Origin: Desulfocarbo indianensis
Lineage (GTDB): Bacteria; Desulfobacterota; Desulfarculia; Desulfarculales; Desulfarculaceae
NCBI GenBank assembly: GCA_001184205.1
Contig: LBMP01000001.1
Location: 1,330,001-1,394,000, forward strand
Length of the DNA stretch: 64,000 bases
Direction: 5' to 3'
Part shown: positions 1 through 8,303 of the stretch, in pieces
Position numbering within the stretch: the first letter of the stretch is position 1
Layout of the letters: every line of letters starts with the position of its first letter
Notes under the pieces: generated by a model
The model's input: the letters and a program-made list of their open reading frames with translations, nothing else
What the model was told of the DNA's origin: nothing
Database searches by the model: none
Program-made: the position numbers and the translations under genes

Positions 1-55
1 CCAGGTCGTAGCGCCCGAAGCTTTCGCCCATGTCGCAGTTTATGTCTATCCTCAT
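1..55 (-). CDS. pxpA: 5-oxoprolinase subunit PxpA (LamB/YcsF family), N-terminus only
   Basis: Only the first 18 codons lie in the window, reading leftwards from an ATG at 55. They give MRIDINCDMGESFGRYDL, which matches the highly conserved YcsF/PxpA N-terminus (consensus (K/R)IDLNCDLGESFG-Y). PxpA is the hydrolytic subunit of the ATP-dependent PxpABC 5-oxoprolinase, which opens pyroglutamate to glutamate in the cytoplasm. The rest of the gene lies outside the window. It is divergent from a ycsI-family gene. In Bacillus, ycsF and ycsI are in the same neighbourhood, which supports the call. The identification rests on a short but very diagnostic motif. Confidence 0.8.
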   Translation of the reverse strand, partial: MRIDINCDMGESFGRYDL

Positions 56-146
56 ACGCGCCCTTCGCGGAAACCAAGCCGGCGGATTTTTGGCGCCAAG
101 CTGAAACCCGCTGATTGCCTTAGGGGTTTTGGCGCTTAAAAACCGC

Positions 147-176
147 TTGGTAATACTCTAAGCCATTATCTATAAT
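147..176 (+). promoter_or_regulatory. Candidate sigma70 promoter for the ycsI-family gene
   Basis: TTGGTA (147-152, 4 of 6 matches to the -35 consensus) and a perfect TATAAT (171-176) are separated by 18 bases in the AT-rich stretch between the divergent pxpA and ycsI genes. Transcription would start near 183, leaving a leader of about 105 bases. This is read from sequence only. Confidence 0.5.
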
Positions 177-186
177 TTGCTAATAG

Positions 187-198
187 CATGTAAACATG
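187..198. promoter_or_regulatory. Short palindrome, possible operator
   Basis: CATGT-AA-ACATG is a 5+5 inverted repeat at the expected transcription start of the ycsI promoter. Its position would suit a repressor site acting on the ycsI or pxpA promoters, but no regulator gene is in the window and a repeat this short can occur by chance. Confidence 0.25.
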
Positions 199-289
199 AT
201 AAAGAAGTGCCTCGCCTCGGATTACGCATCATAGACAAGCAGAGGGGGGGATCAACCAACATGCCCCGGGACAGGAGGATTTGCCTGCC

Positions 290-1111
290 TTGGAACATGA
301 AGAGCAAAGCCCCGCCAACATCCGCGCCAGCATAGGCGCTGGACGCATCACCTGCAACACCAGCAGCCTTTGTCCTGGTTACGTCCAGGCCAACTTGGTG
401 ATCCTGCCCCTGGCGTGGGCCGAGGACTTTTTTCTGTTTTGCCGGGCCAACCCCAGGTCTTGCCCCTTGCTGGAGGTGCTGCCGCCCGGCGAGCCCACAA
501 CCAGCCGCCTGGCCAAGGGCGCCGACGTGCGCTGGGAGCTGCCCCGCTACCGGGTTTGGCGAGAGGGGCAATTGGAAGGGGAGCCGATCGACATCGGCCA
601 CCTCTGGCGCTCCGATCTGGTCAGTTTTTTCCTGGGTTGCAGTTTTTCCTTTGACCTGGCCCTGCAAAGAGCCGGTTTGCCGGTGCGGCACCTGGAGCAG
701 GGATGCAACGTGCCCATGTACGTGACCAACCTGCCCAACGCCCCGGCCGGGCGCCTGGGCGGCCCCCTGGTGGTTTCCATGCGGCCCCTGCCCGGCGAGC
801 TGGTGGACAAGGCGGCGGAGGTCTCGGGCCGCTACGGCGGAGCCCACGGCGCGCCGGTGCACCAGGGCGACCCGGACCTCATCGGCATCGCGGATTTGAG
901 CCGCCCCGAGTTCGGGGAGGCGGTGGAAATGAGGCCCGGCGAGGTGCCGGTGTTCTGGGCCTGCGGGGTGACGCCCCAGGCGGCGCTCATGCACGCCCGG
1001 CCGCCTTTAGCCATAACCCATGCCCCCGGTCACATGTTCATCAGCGATTTGCTCTCCGAGGAATTGGACCAGTTGGGCCAACTGCCCACGGAACCACCCT
1101 GGCGGCGCTGA
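290..1111 (+). CDS. ycsI: YcsI family putative hydro-lyase (DUF1445)
   Basis: This protein of about 273 residues spans the whole family. Visible family blocks are GYVQANLVILP, FFLFCRANPRSCPLLEV, DLVSFFLGCSFSFDLAL, NVPMYVTNLPNAPAGR, GPLVVSMRPLP, HGAPVHQGDPDLIGIADL, GEVPVFWACGVTPQAA and ITHAPGHMFISDL. The family is annotated as a putative hydro-lyase, and its mammalian relative is part of the D-glutamate cyclase protein; the reaction of the bacterial enzyme is not established. The shine-dalgarno AGGAGG is at 273-278, so TTG at 290 (11-base spacing) is preferred to TTG at 281 (2-base spacing). The usual TAG-AP segment before GYVQ is NTSSLCP here, a mild deviation. Divergence from pxpA suggests a role in pyroglutamate or D-glutamate metabolism. 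Confidence 0.85.
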   Translation: MEHEEQSPANIRASIGAGRITCNTSSLCPGYVQANLVILPLAWAEDFFLFCRANPRSCPLLEVLPPGEPTTSRLAKGADVRWELPRYRVWREGQLEGEPIDIGHLWRSDLVSFFLGCSFSFDLALQRAGLPVRHLEQGCNVPMYVTNLPNAPAGRLGGPLVVSMRPLPGELVDKAAEVSGRYGGAHGAPVHQGDPDLIGIADLSRPEFGEAVEMRPGEVPVFWACGVTPQAALMHARPPLAITHAPGHMFISDLLSEELDQLGQLPTEPPWRR

Positions 1112-1172
1112 TTCCGCCGGACAGTTAATAAATCCATTGTCGATTCACACGCAAATTTAGGGAGGTGGACCT

Positions 1173-2474
1173 ATGCGCAAAACCATGTTTTTGATGGTGG
1201 CCCTCTTGGCGGCGACCCTGGCGTTTTCTGCGGCGGGTCTGGCGGCCGACAAGGAGGTCAAGATCGGCGTGCTGTATCCCCTGACCGGCGGCGCGGCGGC
1301 GGCGGGCCGGGTGCTGCGGGCCGGGGCCGAGCTGGCCGCCGAGATCGCCAACCAGCAGATGAGCGGCATAGACATGGACATGGCCAAGAACGCGGGCGTC
1401 AAGTCCATGGGCGGGGCCAAGATCGTGCTCATCGTGAAAGACCACCAGGGCAACCCCCAGCTCGGCGCGGATTTGGCCAAGAAGCTCATCAAGGACGACA
1501 AGGTGGCGGGCATCCTGGGCTGCTACCACAGCTCGGTGACCAAGACCGTCTCGGCGGTGTGCGAACGCTACGGCGTGCCCATGATAAACGGCTCCTCCAC
1601 CAGCCCGGCCCTGACCACCCGCGACTTCAAATGGTTCTGGCGCACCACCCCCCATGACAAATGGTTCACCAAGGACCTGTTCGAGCTTTTGATCGGCCTG
1701 ACCGAGGGCAAGGTGAAGGGCGTGAAAGCGGTTCCCCGCCAGGAGCTGAACATCCTGGCCGCGGCCTGCGAAAAGACCGAATGGGGCAGCCACGTGAGCG
1801 AGGAGATCAAGAACTTCGCCGGCGAATACAAGTTCGAGCTGGCGGTGAATCTGCTCTACGCCGCCAAGAGCCCCGACCTCTCCTCCGAGGTGCAGAGCAT
1901 GATAGCCCCCAAGCCCGGCGCCATGCTTTTCGCTTCCTACGCCTCCGACGCCATCCTCATGGTGAAGACTTTAAAGTCGCTCAAGGCCAAGCCCAAGCTG
2001 ATCTGGGGCCAGGACGCGGGCTTTGACAAGCCCGAGTTCCGCGAGATGGGGGCCGACATCGAGGGCATCCTCACCCGCAGCGTGTTCCTGCCCAGCGTGG
2101 CCAGGGTCAAGAAGGTCTCCGGCCAGGTCAACGAGCTGTTCAAGCAAAAGAACGGCGTGGATCTGGACGGGGCCAGCGCCCGGTCCTTCACCGGCCTGCA
2201 GACCTGGGTCTATGTGTTGGAAAAGGCCGGCTCCAGCGACCCCAAGGCCATCCAGAAGGCCTGCAACGAGATCACCATCCCCGGCGATCAGCTGGTGGTG
2301 CCCTGGGCCGGCGTGAAGTTCGAGAACGTGGGCGGCGAGACCGGCCAGAACGTCCTGGGCATGGGCCTCATCGGCCAGTACCAGATGCAAAAGGACGGCA
2401 AAATTGGCCTGGAGATCGTCTATCCCTTCAACCTGGCCACGGCCGACATGATCTATCCCATAAAGGGATTCTAG
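1173..2474 (+). CDS. ABC transporter substrate-binding protein, branched-chain amino acid (LivJ/K) type
   Basis: A 433-residue periplasmic binding protein. A signal peptide (MRKTMFLMVALLAATLAFS, cleavage near AAG-LAAD) precedes a type I periplasmic-binding fold of the Peripla_BP_6 class, with IGVLYPLTGGAAAAGR at the start of the mature protein and the GILGCYHSSVTKTVSAVCERYGVP ligand-lobe segment. The ligand cannot be read from sequence: members bind leucine/isoleucine/valine, other amino acids, amides, urea or aromatic acids. GGGAGG at 1160-1165 lies 7 bases before the ATG. It is first in a five-gene importer operon and is 61 bases after ycsI, so read-through from ycsI is possible. Confidence 0.9.
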   Translation: MRKTMFLMVALLAATLAFSAAGLAADKEVKIGVLYPLTGGAAAAGRVLRAGAELAAEIANQQMSGIDMDMAKNAGVKSMGGAKIVLIVKDHQGNPQLGADLAKKLIKDDKVAGILGCYHSSVTKTVSAVCERYGVPMINGSSTSPALTTRDFKWFWRTTPHDKWFTKDLFELLIGLTEGKVKGVKAVPRQELNILAAACEKTEWGSHVSEEIKNFAGEYKFELAVNLLYAAKSPDLSSEVQSMIAPKPGAMLFASYASDAILMVKTLKSLKAKPKLIWGQDAGFDKPEFREMGADIEGILTRSVFLPSVARVKKVSGQVNELFKQKNGVDLDGASARSFTGLQTWVYVLEKAGSSDPKAIQKACNEITIPGDQLVVPWAGVKFENVGGETGQNVLGMGLIGQYQMQKDGKIGLEIVYPFNLATADMIYPIKGF

Positions 2475-2483
2475 TGAACCCAA

Positions 2484-2525
2484 GACGACCCCGCCTCCCC
2501 GCCGTATGCGGGAGGCGGGATCGTC
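2484..2525. other. Intercistronic hairpin between the binding-protein gene and livH
   Basis: A 16-base arm at 2484-2499 pairs with 2510-2525 with a single mismatch, closing a 10-base loop. No T-run follows, so it is not a simple intrinsic terminator. Hairpins in this position of ABC importer operons commonly stabilise the upstream binding-protein mRNA or partly block read-through, giving excess binding protein over membrane subunits. Confidence 0.7.
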
Positions 2526-2563
2526 ATGACTCCGGCGCGCCCGGCGCGTCAGGTGCGTAAAAC

Positions 2564-3490
2564 ATGGAAGCTCTGTTTTTGGCTATGTTCAAGGCCCTGG
2601 TGGCCGGGCTCCTCATGGGCCTGGTGTTCGCCCTGGTGGCCTTGGGGCTCACCATCATCTTCGGGGTGATGGACGTGGTCAACTTCGCCCACGGCGAGTT
2701 CCTCATGGTGGGCATGTACGCCACCCTGCTCACCGCGCCGCTTCTGGGGGTGGACCCGGTGCTGACTCTGCCCTTCAGCGCCCTGGTGGGGGCCGGGCTG
2801 GGGGTGCTTTGCTACCACGGGCTGATCCGCCATCTTTTGCGCGGGCCCACCATAGCCCAGCTTTTCGGCACCTTCGGGCTCATGCTTTTCCTGCGCAACC
2901 TGGCGCTGATGATCATGGGTTCCGAGCCCATGATCGTGCACCAGGGGATTCTGGTGGGCAAGAGCTTCGTGGTGGGGCCGGGCATCGTGCTGGGGGCCAC
3001 CAAGCTGGCCGCCGCCGCCCTGAGCCTGGGCGCCTTTTGGGGGGCCTGGTGGCTCATCGACCGCACCAAGACCGGCAAGGCCCTGACCGCCACCAGCCTG
3101 GACAAGGAGGCGGCCATGTACATGGGCATCTCCACCGAGCGGGTCAACGCCCTGGCCTGGGCCCTGGGCGGGGCCTCGGTGGCGGTGGCCGGCGGGCTCT
3201 TGGTGAATTTCTGGCCGGTGGACCCCAACGTGGGCCTGTTGTTCACCATGATAGCCTTCGCCACGGTGGCCCTGGGCGGCTTCGGCAGCATCAAGGGGGC
3301 CTTGGTGGCCGGGGTGCTCATCGGCATGATCGTGCAGGCCCCGCCGGTGTGGGACGCCATGCTGCGCCTGGTGGGCTCGGACGCCGCCGAGGGCTTCACC
3401 ATTCACAGTTTGAAGTACACCTTCGTCTATTTGATTTACTTCCTCATCATGGTGGTCAGGCCCCAGGGATTGTTCGGATGGAAGCAATAA
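2564..3490 (+). CDS. livH: Branched-chain amino acid-type ABC transporter permease LivH
   Basis: A 308-residue integral membrane protein with about eight hydrophobic segments, typical LivH length. The conserved opening GLVFALVALGLTIIFGVMDVVNFAHGEF and the cytoplasmic coupling segment TATSLDKEAAMYMGISTERVNALAWALGG are both present. The C-terminal YLIYFLIMVVRPQGLFG is also standard. It forms a permease heterodimer with LivM. The gene lies 89 bases after the binding-protein gene, across the hairpin at 2484-2525, and its last 13 bases overlap livM. Confidence 0.93.
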   Translation: MEALFLAMFKALVAGLLMGLVFALVALGLTIIFGVMDVVNFAHGEFLMVGMYATLLTAPLLGVDPVLTLPFSALVGAGLGVLCYHGLIRHLLRGPTIAQLFGTFGLMLFLRNLALMIMGSEPMIVHQGILVGKSFVVGPGIVLGATKLAAAALSLGAFWGAWWLIDRTKTGKALTATSLDKEAAMYMGISTERVNALAWALGGASVAVAGGLLVNFWPVDPNVGLLFTMIAFATVALGGFGSIKGALVAGVLIGMIVQAPPVWDAMLRLVGSDAAEGFTIHSLKYTFVYLIYFLIMVVRPQGLFGWKQ

Positions 3491-4485
3491 GAAACGCCTT
3501 TGACTTTTCGGACTTTCCGCGCCTGGATATGACCGTGGCCGGAGCGGCCCTGGTCTTTCTGCTGGCCTTCCCGGCGCTGCCCCATTCCAGCTTCGCCATG
3601 GCCACCATGATCCAGTTCCTCATGTTCAGCCTCTACGGCATGGGCTGGAACACCATCGGCGGCTACGCGGGGCAGGTGGATTTGGGCAAGGCCCAGTACG
3701 TGGGCATCGGCGCCTACACCACGGCGGTGATGATGGTGCGCTGGGACGTGCCCTTCTGGGTGTCCATGCCGGTGGGCATGGCCCTGGCCGTGGGCTGGTC
3801 CTTCATCATCGGCTATCCCCTGTTCAAGCTGAAGGGCCATTACTTCGCCATCGCCACCATCGCCACCAGCCTGGTGCTCAAGGACCTCTTCGAGGTCTGG
3901 GATTTCGTGGGCGGGGCCAAGGGCCTGGAGCTGCCGCTCAGGGGCAATTTCCCGGATTTCCTCTATCTGCAGTTCCGGGAGGATTATTATTATTTCTACA
4001 TTCTCCTGGCCATGTTTCTGGCCGGGCTCTTGTTCATCAACGGCTTCCGCCACTCCCGGCTGGGCTACCAGCTCCGGGCCATCAAGGACAACGAGGACGT
4101 GGCCCGCTCTTTAGGCATCAACGTGCACTGGTGCAAGATCAAGGCCTACGCCGTGGCCACCGCCTACGTGGCCATGGTGGGCTCCTTCCACGCCTGCTAC
4201 AACTTCAACATCGAGCCCGAGGACACCATGAGCCTGGACCTTTCCGTGTTGATCGCCATGATGGCCATGCTGGGCGGGGCGGGCTCCCTGTGGGGGCCCA
4301 TCATCGGGGCCTCCATCCTGGTGCCCATGCGCTCCTACCTGGGCTCCTGGCTGGGCGGCCAGGCGGGCCTGGCCGGCCTGGACCTGGTCATCTACGGCGC
4401 CATTATCATGCTCATCGCGGCGGTGCAGCCCAGGGGGGTGTGGGGCATGGTGGAGGCGGTGCGCGGCAGAAGGAGGGGCGTGTGA
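3478..4485 (+). CDS. livM: Branched-chain amino acid-type ABC transporter permease LivM
   Basis: A 335-residue permease. The ATG at 3478 lies inside the end of livH (stop at 3488-3490), implying translational coupling; a longer open frame upstream is only an out-of-frame reading of livH. The family core LYGMGWNTIGGYAGQVDLGKA, the GHYFAIATIATS segment and the coupling helix RLGYQLRAIKDNEDVARSLGI are present, followed by the usual GGAGSLWGPIIGA stretch. It partners LivH in the membrane and is followed by livG with a TGATG overlap. Confidence 0.93.
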   Translation: MEAIRNAFDFSDFPRLDMTVAGAALVFLLAFPALPHSSFAMATMIQFLMFSLYGMGWNTIGGYAGQVDLGKAQYVGIGAYTTAVMMVRWDVPFWVSMPVGMALAVGWSFIIGYPLFKLKGHYFAIATIATSLVLKDLFEVWDFVGGAKGLELPLRGNFPDFLYLQFREDYYYFYILLAMFLAGLLFINGFRHSRLGYQLRAIKDNEDVARSLGINVHWCKIKAYAVATAYVAMVGSFHACYNFNIEPEDTMSLDLSVLIAMMAMLGGAGSLWGPIIGASILVPMRSYLGSWLGGQAGLAGLDLVIYGAIIMLIAAVQPRGVWGMVEAVRGRRRGV

Positions 4486-5228
4486 TGGCGCTTCTGGAGG
4501 TCAGGGAGGTTAGCAAGGATTTCGGCGGGCTGCGCGCCAACGACCGCATCAGCTTTCAGGTGGGGGCGGACGAGGTGGTGGGGCTCATCGGCCCCAACGG
4601 CGCGGGCAAGACCACCCTTTTCAACTGCGTGGCCGGCTACTACCCGGTGAGCGGCGGCCAGGTGTTTTTCGACGGCCAGGACATCACGCCGCTCAAGGAT
4701 TTTCAGGTCTGCCGCCTGGGCCTGGCCCGCACCTTTCAGATTTTTCAGGCCTCGGGCGATCTTTCCGTGGCGGAAAACGTCATGGTGGGCGCTTTCGTGC
4801 GCACCGGCTCCCGCAGGAAAGCCAGGGCCAAGGCCGAGGAATGGCTGGAGTTCCTGGGCATCGCCGACGCGGGCGGCCTGATGCTCTCCGAACTGCCGGT
4901 GGCCCGCCAAAAGCGGGTGGCCCTGGCCACCGCCCTGGCCAGCGATCCCAAGCTGCTGCTTCTGGACGAGGTGGCCGCGGGCCTGAACGCGGCCGAGGTG
5001 GACGGCCTGGTGAAGCTCCTCACCCGCATCCACCGGGAAAAGGGGCTGGCGCTGCTTCTCACCGAGCACGTCATGGAGATGGTGATGGCCTTGAGCCACC
5101 GGGTGGTGGTGCTGGAAAGCGGGCGCAAGATCGCCGAGGGCGAGCCCGCCCAGGTGGTCAAGGACCCGGAGGTCATCCGGGCCTATCTGGGCGACCATCT
5201 GGTGAGCGGGGAGAACGGCCATGCTTGA
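4485..5228 (+). CDS. livG: ABC transporter ATP-binding protein LivG
   Basis: A 247-residue ATPase starting at the ATG of a TGATG overlap with livM. Walker A is GPNGAGKTT and Walker B is KLLLLDE. The signature region reads LPVARQKRVALA rather than LSGGQ, and Walker B is followed by VAAGLN in place of P-GL. Both departures are tolerated in this LivG subfamily, so they are not evidence of inactivity. The C-terminal LLTEHVMEMVMALSHRVVVL block is typical. It energises import with LivF. Confidence 0.92.
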   Translation: MALLEVREVSKDFGGLRANDRISFQVGADEVVGLIGPNGAGKTTLFNCVAGYYPVSGGQVFFDGQDITPLKDFQVCRLGLARTFQIFQASGDLSVAENVMVGAFVRTGSRRKARAKAEEWLEFLGIADAGGLMLSELPVARQKRVALATALASDPKLLLLDEVAAGLNAAEVDGLVKLLTRIHREKGLALLLTEHVMEMVMALSHRVVVLESGRKIAEGEPAQVVKDPEVIRAYLGDHLVSGENGHA

Positions 5229-5925
5229 GATCAAGGACCTGGTGGTGAGCTATGCGGGCCTGCCGGTCTTGCAGGGCGTGTCGCTCAAGGTGGAAAAAGG
5301 CCAGGCGGTGAGCGTGGTGGGCAGCAACGGCGCGGGCAAGTCCACCCTTTTAAAGGCGGTCATGGGCCGCGCCCGGGTGAGCTCGGGTCGGGCCGTCTTC
5401 CGGGGCCAAGACCTGGCCGGCCTGCGGACCGAGAAGATCGTGCGCCTGGGGCTGGTCTACGTGCCCGAGGACCGCAAGCTGTTCAAGCCGCTCAGCGTGG
5501 AGGAGAACCTCAAGCTGGGGGCCTTCATCGTGGATGACCCGGCCCAGGTTCAGGGCCGCCTGGAATACGTATACGAGCTGTTCCCCCGGCTCGCCGAGCG
5601 CCGGCAACAGGCCGCTGGCTCCATGTCCGGCGGGGAGCAGCAGATGCTGGCCATCGGACGGGGTCTCATGAGCGGGCCCAAGCTCCTCATGCTGGACGAA
5701 CCCAGCCTGGGCCTGGCCCCCCTCATGGTGTCCGAGGTCTTCGAGACGGTGCGCAGGCTGCGCCAAGAGGGGCTCACCGTGCTTTTGGTGGAGCAGAACG
5801 TGCGGGAGGCCTTGGAACTGACCGACCACGGCTATATATTACAGACCGGACGCATAAGGCAGGAAGGGCCTTCCAGCGATCTTTTGCGGTCGGACATGGT
5901 GCGCGAGGCCTTTTTGGGCATGTAG
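5221..5925 (+). CDS. livF: ABC transporter ATP-binding protein LivF
   Basis: A 234-residue ATPase, the usual LivF length, overlapping livG by 8 bases. Walker A GSNGAGKSTLLKAV, the LivF-specific YVPEDRKLF segment, signature MSGGEQQMLAIGRGL, Walker B LLMLDEPSLGLAP and VLLVEQNVREAL are all present. It is the last gene of the importer operon and is followed by a GC-rich hairpin that may terminate transcription. Confidence 0.93.
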   Translation: MLEIKDLVVSYAGLPVLQGVSLKVEKGQAVSVVGSNGAGKSTLLKAVMGRARVSSGRAVFRGQDLAGLRTEKIVRLGLVYVPEDRKLFKPLSVEENLKLGAFIVDDPAQVQGRLEYVYELFPRLAERRQQAAGSMSGGEQQMLAIGRGLMSGPKLLMLDEPSLGLAPLMVSEVFETVRRLRQEGLTVLLVEQNVREALELTDHGYILQTGRIRQEGPSSDLLRSDMVREAFLGM

Positions 5926-5949
5926 CCGGCGAGCGACATGCGAACCTTG

Positions 5950-5982
5950 CCGCCGCCCGCCCCTGGGGCGGCGGTCGATTTT
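5950..5982 (+). terminator. Possible terminator after livF
   Basis: A perfect 9-bp stem (5950-5958 with 5966-5974) with a 7-base loop is followed by TCGATTTT. The T-run is short, so termination may be partial. Confidence 0.45.
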
Positions 5983-5996
5983 GGCGGGAATGAGTG

Positions 5997-7433
5997 ATGG
6001 AGTTGCGAGGCGATTATCCCCTGCGGGCGGCCAAGGTGGCGGTCATCGGCCTGGACTGCGTGCCCGCCTCCCTGGCGCTGGATGAGCTGGGCCCGGAGCT
6101 GCCGGTTTTGCGCGGCCTGGCCCAGAGCGGCGTGGCCGGGGTGCTGCGCAGCATAACGCCGCCCATCACGGTGCCGGCCTGGAGCTGCATGCTGAGCGGC
6201 CGCGATCCGGGCGAGCTGGGCATCTACGGCTTCCGCAACCGCCGCGACTATTCCTACGGCTCCCTGGCCGTGGCCGATTCCGGCATGGTCAAGGCCCCCA
6301 GGGTTTGGGATTACCTGGGCCGGGCCGGCAAAACCAGCATCCTCCTGGGCGTGCCGCAGACCTATCCGCCGCCGCCGGTCAAGGGGCTCTTGGTGGGCTG
6401 CTTTCTGGCGCCGGGCAAGGACGCGGCCTTCACCCATCCCGCCCGGCTGCGCGAGCGCCTGGACGCCTGGGCCGGGGGGGAATACCTCCTGGACGTGGCC
6501 GGGTTCCGCGCCGGGGACAAGGCCCGCATCCTGGGTGACATCCACGCCATGACCGGGGCGCGCTTCAAGCTGGCGCAGCGCCTGCTGGAAGAGCCCTGGG
6601 ATTTCTTCATGATGGTGGAGATGGGGCCGGACCGCCTGCATCATGCCTTCTGGCGCTATCACGACCCCGGCCACCGCCTGCACGAGCCGGACAGCCCTTT
6701 CGTCACGGCCCTGCGCAAATACTACCGGCGCCTTGACGGGCTCATCGGCGGCCTGGTGGAGCGCCTGCCTGAAGGCACGCTTATCCTGGTGGTCTCGGAC
6801 CACGGGGCCCAGGCCATGCGGGGCGGCCTGGCCATCAACCAATGGCTGGTGAACCAGGGCTATCTGACGCTGAAAGACGCCTCGGCCAGCGGCGGCCTGG
6901 AGCCGGCCATGGTGGATTGGCCGCGCAGCCGGGCCTGGAGCAGCGGCGGCTATTACGCCCGCATATTCCTGAATATAAAGGGCCGCGAACCCCAGGGGGC
7001 CGTGCCGCCGGAAGGGGCCGGGGAGCTGAAGGCGGAACTGGTTGCCAAGCTGGAGGCCCTGCCCGGCCCCGATGGCGCTCCCCTGGGCAACCGGGTTTTC
7101 CGGCCCGAGGAGCTGTACCGCCGGGTGGAGGGCGTCCCGCCCGATCTGATCCTGCTGCCCGGCGGCCTGCGCTGGCGGGCGGTGGGCGCGGTGGGCCTGC
7201 CCGGCATATACACCCAGGGCAACGACACCGGGCCCGACGACGCCAATCATCACCCCGACGGCCTGGTGATCGCCGCCCTCAAGGGCCGGCCCCTGCCCGC
7301 GCCGCCGGGAGGCCGCCGCCTGACCCGTCCGGCGCACATCTGCCAGATAGCCCCCACCATCCTGGCCGCCCTGGGGCTGCCCCCCGGCGATGATCTGGCC
7401 CGGGGGCCCCTGGACCCCTGGCAGGGGAGCTGA
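5997..7433 (+). CDS. Alkaline phosphatase superfamily protein (type I phosphodiesterase/nucleotide pyrophosphatase-like)
   Basis: About 478 residues. The N-terminus VAVIGLDCVPASLAL carries the first metal-binding Asp of the superfamily. The segment TPPITVPAWSCMLSGRDPGELGIYGFRNR carries the catalytic Thr/Ser nucleophile region. MGPDRLHHAFWRYHDP and VVSDHGAQAM give the further metal-binding Asp and His residues. No signal peptide is visible, so it is probably cytoplasmic. The family hydrolyses phosphodiesters or transfers phosphate; the substrate is unknown. ATG 5997 is chosen because GGGAA lies 6 bases upstream; GTG 5994 is the alternative. It converges on a PP-loop-like/ApgM pair, the second of which belongs to the same superfamily. 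Confidence 0.8.
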   Translation: MELRGDYPLRAAKVAVIGLDCVPASLALDELGPELPVLRGLAQSGVAGVLRSITPPITVPAWSCMLSGRDPGELGIYGFRNRRDYSYGSLAVADSGMVKAPRVWDYLGRAGKTSILLGVPQTYPPPPVKGLLVGCFLAPGKDAAFTHPARLRERLDAWAGGEYLLDVAGFRAGDKARILGDIHAMTGARFKLAQRLLEEPWDFFMMVEMGPDRLHHAFWRYHDPGHRLHEPDSPFVTALRKYYRRLDGLIGGLVERLPEGTLILVVSDHGAQAMRGGLAINQWLVNQGYLTLKDASASGGLEPAMVDWPRSRAWSSGGYYARIFLNIKGREPQGAVPPEGAGELKAELVAKLEALPGPDGAPLGNRVFRPEELYRRVEGVPPDLILLPGGLRWRAVGAVGLPGIYTQGNDTGPDDANHHPDGLVIAALKGRPLPAPPGGRRLTRPAHICQIAPTILAALGLPPGDDLARGPLDPWQGS

Positions 7434-7448
7434 CCCCAGGCAAAAGGC

Positions 7449-8300
7449 CTAGGGCGTGAGCCGGCCCATGACCTCCAGGGCGATGTCCAGGTGGGGCGGC
7501 TCGTTTCCGGCCAAATATTCCGCCACCACCTCGCGGGCCACCGGCAGGGCGAACTCCTGGAGATAGGCCTCCAAGGCGGCGGGATCATGCGGCGCGCCGC
7601 CCGCCATATCCCGGTAGTTGCCCGAGAGCACGCAGCCCAGTTGCTCGCCGCCCTCGGGCCAGGCCAGGCCCAGTATCTCCTGGATGCGCCGGCCGCTGGC
7701 CTCGCGGCGGATGGGCAGCATGAGCTCGACCCCGAACTCGGCGCAGAGGGCGGCATAGGCCTCCAGGGCCGGGGCCACCTGGTTCAGCTTGAGCTTGCCG
7801 TCGTGGCTTTCCCTTTCGCCGGAGATGATGGGCGCGCCTTGGCCGCCTTGGCCCAGGGCGCGGGCCAGGGGGATGCGGGCGGCGTGCAAATAAAGATGGC
7901 AGCCCAGACAGACGGTGGGAAAACCGTAGCGGCGGTTAAGCTCGCCCAGGAGCCTGCCGTTCAAGGCCCGCCAGAAACCGGGCGACCCGAAAACCAGGGG
8001 GGGCAGCAGCTCAATCCCGGCGGGCAGGCGGGCGGCCAGGCGCTTGAGCGCCTCCTCCACCCAGGAGAAAGGCCCGTATTCGCTGCCCGTGTACACATAG
8101 GTGGGCAAGAAGGCCTCCAGCCCTCCTCGGCCCGCCGCGGCCAGGGCGGCGGCCACGCTGTCCCGGCCGGCCAGCTCCACGATGGCCAGGCCCGGCCGCC
8201 CGGCCAGGCGCTCCAGCCCGGCGCTTGCCTGGGGGTCGTCCTTGAAGCGCATCATGCCTTCCGGCTTGTCCCGGAAAAGTCGCTCCCAGCTTTGCTGCAT
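7449..8300 (-). CDS. Uncharacterised protein, possibly an ATP-pyrophosphatase (PP-loop/HUP-like) relative
   Basis: A 283-residue soluble protein. The segment VELAGRDSVAAALAA resembles a PP-loop with SGGxDS changed to LAGRDS, and FLPTYVYTGSEYG looks like the following strand of a HUP-type fold. It also has a CLGCH pair of cysteines, SGERESHDGKLKLNQ, and LPIRREASGRRIQEILGL. PP-loop enzymes adenylate substrates such as tRNA bases or cofactors, but no substrate can be assigned. It begins 3 bases after the apgM stop and is surely cotranscribed with it. The fold assignment is a pattern judgement and could be wrong. Confidence 0.5.
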   Translation of the reverse strand: MQQSWERLFRDKPEGMMRFKDDPQASAGLERLAGRPGLAIVELAGRDSVAAALAAAGRGGLEAFLPTYVYTGSEYGPFSWVEEALKRLAARLPAGIELLPPLVFGSPGFWRALNGRLLGELNRRYGFPTVCLGCHLYLHAARIPLARALGQGGQGAPIISGERESHDGKLKLNQVAPALEAYAALCAEFGVELMLPIRREASGRRIQEILGLAWPEGGEQLGCVLSGNYRDMAGGAPHDPAALEAYLQEFALPVAREVVAEYLAGNEPPHLDIALEVMGRLTP

Positions 8301-8303
8301 GCC

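Noticed and set aside
2549-3487. 312-residue antisense frame over livH
   Set aside because: Composition is His/Gln-rich without motifs; livH is certain.
4485-5228. LivG with LPVARQ in place of LSGGQ and DEV in place of DEP
   Set aside because: At first this suggested an inactive ATPase, but this variant is usual in part of the LivG family.
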